This document shows positions 28,827-34,568 of a stretch of 34,568 nucleotides of DNA, one piece after another. Every line of letters starts with the position of its first letter. Position 1 is the first letter of the stretch. Origin of the DNA: an uncultured Bacteroidales bacterium (GTDB taxonomy: Bacteria > Bacteroidota > Bacteroidia > Bacteroidales > UBA932); the NCBI GenBank assembly GCA_945827785.1, contig CALZOR010000018.1:1-34568 (forward strand), read 5' to 3'. Made by a program: the position numbers and the translations under genes. Under the pieces are notes generated by a model. The model ran no database searches. It was given only the letters and a program-made list of their open reading frames with translations, and was not told the origin of the DNA.

Positions 28827-29270
28827 ATGGAGATTATTCTTAAGAAAGATGTGGCTAACCTTGGCCACGCTGACGACATCGTCAATGTAAAGACAGGATA
28901 TGCTGTCAACTACCTTATCCCACAGGGATTTGCTTCAATGGCAACAGCTTCTGCAAAGAAGGTTCACGCTGAGAACCTCCGCCAGAGAGCTCACAAGATT
29001 GCCAAATTCGTTGCTGACGCTGAGTCTCTTGCAGCTAAACTTGCCGAGACAACTGTAAAAGTTGCTGTAAAGGTAAGCGAGAGCGGCAAAATCTACGGTT
29101 CAGTTACAACTGCTCAGCTCGCTGAGGCTCTCGTAGCAGCAGGCATCGAGGTTGACAAGAAAGACATCACCGTTGCAGAGTCTGCAAAGGAGCTTGGTGT
29201 TTACGAAGCATCAGTAAAATGCTACAAGGACATCAAAGGTACCTTCAAATACGAGATTGTTGCTGAGTAA
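28827..29270 (+). CDS. rplI: 50S ribosomal protein L9
   Basis: MEIILKKDVANLGHADDIVNVKTGYAVNYLIPQGFA. Confidence 0.98.
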   Translation: MEIILKKDVANLGHADDIVNVKTGYAVNYLIPQGFASMATASAKKVHAENLRQRAHKIAKFVADAESLAAKLAETTVKVAVKVSESGKIYGSVTTAQLAEALVAAGIEVDKKDITVAESAKELGVYEASVKCYKDIKGTFKYEIVAE

Positions 29271-29288
29271 TCATTACCGCACAATGAT

Positions 29289-29319
29289 AAAAGGATGGCC
29301 GAGCGGCCATCCTTTTTTG
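29289..29319 (+). terminator. Intrinsic terminator of rpsF-rpsR-rplI; near-symmetrical, could also serve the convergent acyl-CoA ligase gene
   Basis: AAAAGGATGGCC-GAGC-GGCCATCCTTTT followed by TTG; 12-bp perfect stem. Confidence 0.9.
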
Positions 29320-29323
29320 TTAG

Positions 29324-31015
29324 CTATTTCTCTTTAGCTTCTTTGTCGGACTCGACTGTGTGAGCAGAATCTTTGTATTTGAAGCGCCTGATTTTTGAGG
29401 TCGCAGTCTTTTCGAAAGGCTCCTTCATCACTTCAACGTCATTCACCTTCGAGAACTTGCTCACCTGCTTGTTGACGAAATTCAGAATCTGAGCCTTGCG
29501 GGCATCGAGCTTCTTGTAGAACTCGTCCTCACCCTCCTTGTCCCATTCAATCATATTCTCGTCAAGCTGGATAAGAGCAACCAGACGTCCGTTCCTTTCA
29601 ACCACAATCGACTCGTTGACTCCGTCGATATTGTTGATGACATTCTCAATCTCTTCAGGGTAGATGTTCTCTCCCGATGGTCCCAGAATCATATTGTTCT
29701 TGCGGCCCTTGATGTAGAATCGTCCTTTTTCATCCTGGATTGCGAGGTCATTGGTATGGAACCAGCCATCCTCTGTGAAGACGCTCTTTGTCCTCTTCGG
29801 GTCCTTGTAGTAGCCGAGCATGACATTGTTTCCCTTTGCAACTATTTCACCCTCACCGGTTTCTGGATTCACGTCATGCAGTTTCAGCCTCACACCCCTG
29901 ACAGGGTAACCAATCGAGCCGACGGCCCTGCCTCTTCCCATTGCATAGCTCAGCAGAGGAGAAGTCTCCGTGAGTCCGTAGCCTATTGCATAAGGGAATT
30001 TTGCCTTGAGCAGGAATGCCTCCACCTCGCCGTCCATCTTTGCTCCTCCGATTCCGAAGAATGTGATGTGCCCTCCGAATACTGCGCGGAGCTTCATTCC
30101 GATGATTCTGCACATGAATTTATTCATATGTGTGTTCATCCATGAAAGCGTACGGCTTTTCTGTATGGTCGGAAGCACGCTTGCCTTATATACCTTCTCG
30201 ATGATAAGCGGCACTGAAAGCATAGTAGTCGGCTTGACGGTCTTGAGAGCCTTCATCAGGATTGAAGCGACAGGCGGTTTTGAAAGATAGTAAACAGTCG
30301 CACCGCAATACATAGGATAAAGCATGCAGATAGTCATCTCCAGTGTATGCGCCATAGGCAGGATTGAAAGCCATCTGTCCCTTGATGTCCTTTTGCAGGT
30401 ACGGTAGCATGAAATCACATTCGATGTAAGGTTGCGGTGGCTCAGCACGACTCCCTTGGCACTTCCGGTCGTTCCGGAGGTATAAATAATCGTAGCAATA
30501 TCTTCTGGTGTCGGAATTGAAGTCTTGCCGTCGCAGGTGAACTGGTCTTCATTGGCATTCAATACTTCGAAGGTATCCATGTCAATCACCAGAGTCATTT
30601 TCTTCCTGATTTCCTCGCTTACTTTTGAGGCAAGTCTCTGCGAAACGAAGATAACCTTGCTCTCAGAGTGGTTGATGATATTGGTTACTTCATTTTCTGA
30701 ACTGTCAGGAAGGATTGGAATGGCGATTCTGCCGAAAGGCACGATGCTAAAAAATGCTGCCGACCAGTTAGGCATGCTCTGTGACAGGATTGCAATCTTG
30801 TCGCCAGCTCCGATTCCGTACTGCGTCAGTTTCTTTGACAGGGCATCGCTCCTATGCTTGAGATCCGCATAGGTATATCCGCCTGTTTTTGAATCAGCCC
30901 ACTGGGTGAACTGGTTTTTACTATATACGGTGGTGGAGAATTCATACAGTTTTGCAAGTGTGTCTATGTATTTCTCCCTGACCTTCTTCAGATTTTTGTA
31001 AATGAACTTATACAT
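29324..31015 (-). CDS. Long-chain fatty acid-CoA ligase / AMP-binding enzyme
   Basis: AMP-binding motif IIYTSGTTGSAKGVVLSHRNL, GYGLTETSPLLS, GWFHTNDLAIQDEKGRFYIKGRKNNMI. Confidence 0.93.
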   Translation of the reverse strand: MYKFIYKNLKKVREKYIDTLAKLYEFSTTVYSKNQFTQWADSKTGGYTYADLKHRSDALSKKLTQYGIGAGDKIAILSQSMPNWSAAFFSIVPFGRIAIPILPDSSENEVTNIINHSESKVIFVSQRLASKVSEEIRKKMTLVIDMDTFEVLNANEDQFTCDGKTSIPTPEDIATIIYTSGTTGSAKGVVLSHRNLTSNVISCYRTCKRTSRDRWLSILPMAHTLEMTICMLYPMYCGATVYYLSKPPVASILMKALKTVKPTTMLSVPLIIEKVYKASVLPTIQKSRTLSWMNTHMNKFMCRIIGMKLRAVFGGHITFFGIGGAKMDGEVEAFLLKAKFPYAIGYGLTETSPLLSYAMGRGRAVGSIGYPVRGVRLKLHDVNPETGEGEIVAKGNNVMLGYYKDPKRTKSVFTEDGWFHTNDLAIQDEKGRFYIKGRKNNMILGPSGENIYPEEIENVINNIDGVNESIVVERNGRLVALIQLDENMIEWDKEGEDEFYKKLDARKAQILNFVNKQVSKFSKVNDVEVMKEPFEKTATSKIRRFKYKDSAHTVESDKEAKEK

Positions 31016-31053
31016 CAGAGTTATAATTGATTGATAAGATTTTAGCAGGCGGA

Positions 31054-31605
31054 CTAATGGGTTATATAGCCTTTGGGATGTTTCCCGGTCAGGTGCATCT
31101 GCTCATAAATCTGCTGGATGCGCTCCATGTCTGCTCTGGCATTGTCGGTGAGTTCAAACTTCTCTCCTCTTCCGACATGCTTTGTAGCCCAGTCAAAATA
31201 TCCGAGATAAACCGGGCAGCCAACTTCCCTGGCAATGGTATGGAAGCCTGTTTTCCATTTTTTCACAGGCTTTCTTGTTCCTTCGGGAGCAATGGCCAGA
31301 TGAACAACCTTCTCCGCTTTCATCTCACGTATTACGCTGAGAACCAATGCAGAAGGATTCTTTCTGTCAACCGGCAGTCCTCCGAGCTTGCGGAGCAGCC
31401 AGCCCATAGGTCCCCAGAAAAACTCCTTCTTGATCATGCACCTTGCATCTCCTCCGAGTGATTTGTAGTAGAGATATGAAATGGCAAAGTCCCAGACTGA
31501 TGTGTGCGGCACACCGAGGATGATGCACTTGTCCTCAGGCACAAGTCCTGAATCAACCGTCCACCCCAAGGCCCTGAGGAGCCATCCGCAGAATTTTCTC
31601 CACAT
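31054..31605 (-). CDS. PlsC-like 1-acyl-glycerol-3-phosphate acyltransferase family protein
   Basis: HX4D motif VPHTSVWDF, FFWGPMGWLLRKLGGLPVDR, APEGTRKP. Confidence 0.85.
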   Translation of the reverse strand: MWRKFCGWLLRALGWTVDSGLVPEDKCIILGVPHTSVWDFAISYLYYKSLGGDARCMIKKEFFWGPMGWLLRKLGGLPVDRKNPSALVLSVIREMKAEKVVHLAIAPEGTRKPVKKWKTGFHTIAREVGCPVYLGYFDWATKHVGRGEKFELTDNARADMERIQQIYEQMHLTGKHPKGYITH

Positions 31606-31632
31606 ATTCCAAGAATATTTTAATGTAACTGT

Positions 31633-33546
31633 CTAAATGTCAATGTCCTCCAGTTCTGTTTCGGAGCGGAGGTGCTCCCTGATGAAGTTCTGTCTGTCGA
31701 TTGTGTTGTCGCCCATGTAGAACTCCATTATTTCAGCTATCGACTCTTCGTCACTCAGTTTGACCCTGTCCAGCCTCATATTCTCGCCGATGAAGTCCAC
31801 GAACTCCTCGTATGAAATCTCTCCGAGACCTTTGAATCGGGTTATCTCCACACCGGTCTTGAGCTCAGCAATGGCTCTTTCTTTTTCTTCAGAGTTGAAA
31901 CAGTATCTGATGTCCTTCTTGTTCTTGACCCTGAAAAGGGGAGTCTGAAGGATGTGCACATGGCCGCGGCGTATCAGATCCGGGTAATACTTCATGAAGA
32001 AGGTGAGCACGAGCATCCTGATGTGCATTCCGTCATCATCGGCATCGGTTGCAACAATGATGCGGTTGTAGCGCAGGTTATCCATGTCATCTTCCACTCC
32101 AAGCGCATTAATCAGAAGGTTAAGTTCTTCATTTTCAGCTACTTTCTTGCGGCTTTCCTTATAGCAGTTGATAGGTTTTCCCCTAAGGCTGAATACCGCT
32201 TGCGTATCGGCTCTGCGTGCCTTGGTGATAGTTCCGCTTGCAGAGTCTCCCTCCGTGATGAATATGCTTGTAAGTTCTCCGAGCTCTTTCTTAGCTTCTG
32301 AAAGCTTGTCGTTGTAATGAATCTTGCAGTCGCGGAGCTTCCTGTTGTAGATGTTGGTCCTCTTGTTCCTCTCCTTGGTCTTTTTCTGGATGGTGGAGAT
32401 TTCCTTCCTTTCCTGCTCGGATGCTGTAATCTTCTCCTGGAGTACCGGAATTATTTCCTTATGTATATGGAGATAATTGTCGAGGTTTGTCTTTACGAAA
32501 TCGTTGACAAAGCTCCTGATGGTCGGACCCTGGTCATAGGTCCTGCTGCCGTCTTCATTGATGGTTTCAGTGTCCCACATGTAGTTGGAACCGAGTTTGG
32601 TCTTTGTCTGGCCTTCGAAGTTCGGTTCCTGAATCTGGATGCTGATGGCTCCGATGATGCCCTGACGGATGTCCTCGGGTGCAAAATCCTTCTTTGCCAC
32701 AGTCTTATAGAACTCCTTGAGGGTTTTAGCCACTGCCTCCCTCATTGCCGCGAGATGTGTTCCTCCGTCGCGGGTGTTCTGGCCGTTGACGAATGATGCG
32801 ATGTTTTCGCCATAGCTGTTTCCATGTGTGAGCACGATTTCAATGTCCTCGCCAACCAAGTGAACAGGCTCATACAGAGGGGTTTCTGAAATGTTGTCCT
32901 TGATGAGGTCGAGCAGTCCGTTCTCTGATTTGTACGCCGTGCCGTTGAGGTTGAGGGTGAGGCCTTTCTTCAGATAGGAATAGTTCTTCATCATGGATTC
33001 GATGAATTCCATGTGGAAATTATAGCCGGTGAACAGGTGCTCGTCCGGAACGAAACGCACGTAAGTTCCGTTCTTTTCCTTGGTCGGTCTCTGGCCCTGG
33101 TCCACGATCTTTCCTTCGCGGAATTCAGCAAAAGCACTCATCCCGTCCCTGTATGCCTCGACGTAGAAAGTTGAGGAAAGGGCATTTACCGCCTTCAGGC
33201 CGACTCCGTTCAAACCTACGGATTTCTTATAGCCTTTTGTGTCGTACTTTCCTCCGGTATTCAGGACGCTCACGGCCTTGACAAGAGAATTCAGAGGAAT
33301 TCCACGGCCGAAATCCCTGACAGAAGCTTCCTTTTCATTGATATTGATCAGAATCTGCTTGCCGAAACCTGCGGAGAACTCATCAATCGAGTTGTCCACA
33401 ACCTCCTTGAGCAGGACATAGATTCCGTCTCCGAGGTCTTCACCATTACCCAGACGTCCGATATACATTCCCGGTCGCCTGCGGATGTGTTCAACGCCTT
33501 CCAGCGTTCTGATATTATCGTCGGTATAGTTGTTAACTTCTGCCAT
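31633..33546 (-). CDS. parE: DNA topoisomerase IV subunit B
   Basis: [87 protein letters not shown]. Either ATG 33585 or 33546 is possible. Confidence 0.93.
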   Translation of the reverse strand: MAEVNNYTDDNIRTLEGVEHIRRRPGMYIGRLGNGEDLGDGIYVLLKEVVDNSIDEFSAGFGKQILININEKEASVRDFGRGIPLNSLVKAVSVLNTGGKYDTKGYKKSVGLNGVGLKAVNALSSTFYVEAYRDGMSAFAEFREGKIVDQGQRPTKEKNGTYVRFVPDEHLFTGYNFHMEFIESMMKNYSYLKKGLTLNLNGTAYKSENGLLDLIKDNISETPLYEPVHLVGEDIEIVLTHGNSYGENIASFVNGQNTRDGGTHLAAMREAVAKTLKEFYKTVAKKDFAPEDIRQGIIGAISIQIQEPNFEGQTKTKLGSNYMWDTETINEDGSRTYDQGPTIRSFVNDFVKTNLDNYLHIHKEIIPVLQEKITASEQERKEISTIQKKTKERNKRTNIYNRKLRDCKIHYNDKLSEAKKELGELTSIFITEGDSASGTITKARRADTQAVFSLRGKPINCYKESRKKVAENEELNLLINALGVEDDMDNLRYNRIIVATDADDDGMHIRMLVLTFFMKYYPDLIRRGHVHILQTPLFRVKNKKDIRYCFNSEEKERAIAELKTGVEITRFKGLGEISYEEFVDFIGENMRLDRVKLSDEESIAEIMEFYMGDNTIDRQNFIREHLRSETELEDIDI

Positions 33547-33651
33547 ATTAGTGATTTTCATTTCTATGGATGCCCACCCGGGCACACAAACCCATAATCA
33601 CGCAAATATACAAATTAATCTTCAATATCCCGTTTTATTTTCGCCCGGATA

Positions 33652-33682
33652 TAAAAAAAGGTGGTTGGATAAACCAACCACC
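33652..33682 (-). terminator. Intrinsic terminator of pckA
   Basis: Minus strand GGTGGTTGG-TTTAT-CCAACCACC followed by TTTTTTTAT. Confidence 0.85.
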
Positions 33683-33704
33683 ATATTCATTGCTCTGAAA
33701 TTTC

Positions 33705-34568
33705 TTAGAGCTTAGGACCAGCAGCTACGAGAGCCTTGCCGAGGTCGTTTCCGGTGAACTTGCTGAAGTTCTTGATGAAACGAGCAGCGAGGTCTTTAGC
33801 TTTCTCCTCCCACTGGCAAGCGCATGAGTAAGTGTCGCGTGGGTCGAGGATAGCTGGATCAACGCCAGGAAGCTCGGTTGGAACCTCGAAGTCGAAGTAA
33901 GGAATCTTCTTGGTCGGAGCCTTCTCGATTGAACCGTCGAGAATAGCGTCGATGATACCGCGGGTGTCACGGATTGAGATACGTTTTCCGGTACCGTTCC
34001 ATCCTGTGTTCACGAGGTAAGCCTTGGCACCTGTAGCCTGCATTCTCTTAACGAGCTCCTCACCGTATTTGGTTGGGTGGAGTGAAAGGAATGCTGCACC
34101 GAAGCAAGCTGAGAAGGTAGGAGTTGGCTCTGTGATACCACGCTCTGTACCGGCAAGCTTAGCGGTGAATCCTGAGAGGAAGTAGTACTGAGTCTGCTCA
34201 GGAGTAAGGATTGAAACTGGAGGAAGAACTCCGAATGCGTCAGCTGAAAGGAAGATAACCTGTTTTGCGTGAGGACCCTTTGAAACCGGTTTAACGATGT
34301 TGTCAATGTGGTAGATAGGGTAAGAAACGCGGGTGTTCTCGGTTACGCTCTTGTCAGCGAAGTCGCATTTGCCGCCTTCGAGTACTGTAACGTTCTCAAG
34401 GAGAGCGTCTTTCTTGATTGCTCTGTAGATATCTGGCTCTGACTCTGGGTCGAGGTTGATAACCTTTGCATAGCAACCGCCTTCGTAGTTGAAGACTCCC
34501 TCGTCATCCCAGCCGTGCTCGTCGTCACCGATAAGCAGACGTTTAGGGTCGGTTGAAAGGGTGGTCTT
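33705..34568 (-). CDS. pckA: Phosphoenolpyruvate carboxykinase (ATP), partial (N-terminus beyond window end)
   Basis: Reverse translation across the window end: [48 protein letters not shown]...[17 protein letters not shown]...[56 protein letters not shown]. The track shows only the C-terminal piece 33705-34043. Confidence 0.96.
   Translation of the reverse strand, partial: KTTLSTDPKRLLIGDDEHGWDDEGVFNYEGGCYAKVINLDPESEPDIYRAIKKDALLENVTVLEGGKCDFADKSVTENTRVSYPIYHIDNIVKPVSKGPHAKQVIFLSADAFGVLPPVSILTPEQTQYYFLSGFTAKLAGTERGITEPTPTFSACFGAAFLSLHPTKYGEELVKRMQATGAKAYLVNTGWNGTGKRISIRDTRGIIDAILDGSIEKAPTKKIPYFDFEVPTELPGVDPAILDPRDTYSCACQWEEKAKDLAARFIKNFSKFTGNDLGKALVAAGPKL

Overview
The window looks like core chromosome of a Bacteroidales-type Bacteroidota. 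The evidence is gene content plus repeated TAnnTTTG promoter boxes. About 25 coding regions are supported. In order they are: nth (partial), ftsE-like ATPase, a large periplasmic TPR protein with an outer-membrane beta-barrel, gyrB, an SPT/KBL-type PLP synthase, a condensation-fold acyltransferase-like protein, a PgpH-like 7TM-HD phosphodiesterase, tig-clpP-clpX-M20 peptidase-pyrF, an AraC regulator, a DUF2400 / zeta-like kinase / TldD / TldE cluster, a POT transporter, a DUF4831 protein, a PepD-like peptidase, rpsF-rpsR-rplI, parE with a PlsC-like acyltransferase and an acyl-CoA ligase, and pckA (partial). I saw no CRISPR array, prophage, IS element, tRNA or rRNA. The most interesting signals are regulatory: (1) strong AGGAGG Shine-Dalgarno sites only before rpsR and rplI, plus a structured rpsF leader; (2) an unannotated sRNA-like transcription unit beside araC, with a G9 tract in its promoter spacer and 10-bp direct repeats 21 bp apart; (3) the zeta-like kinase translationally coupled to the TldD/TldE protease; (4) a condensation-fold protein with its catalytic His replaced, next to an SPT-like synthase. 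These are hypotheses from reading the sequence; no database search was run.
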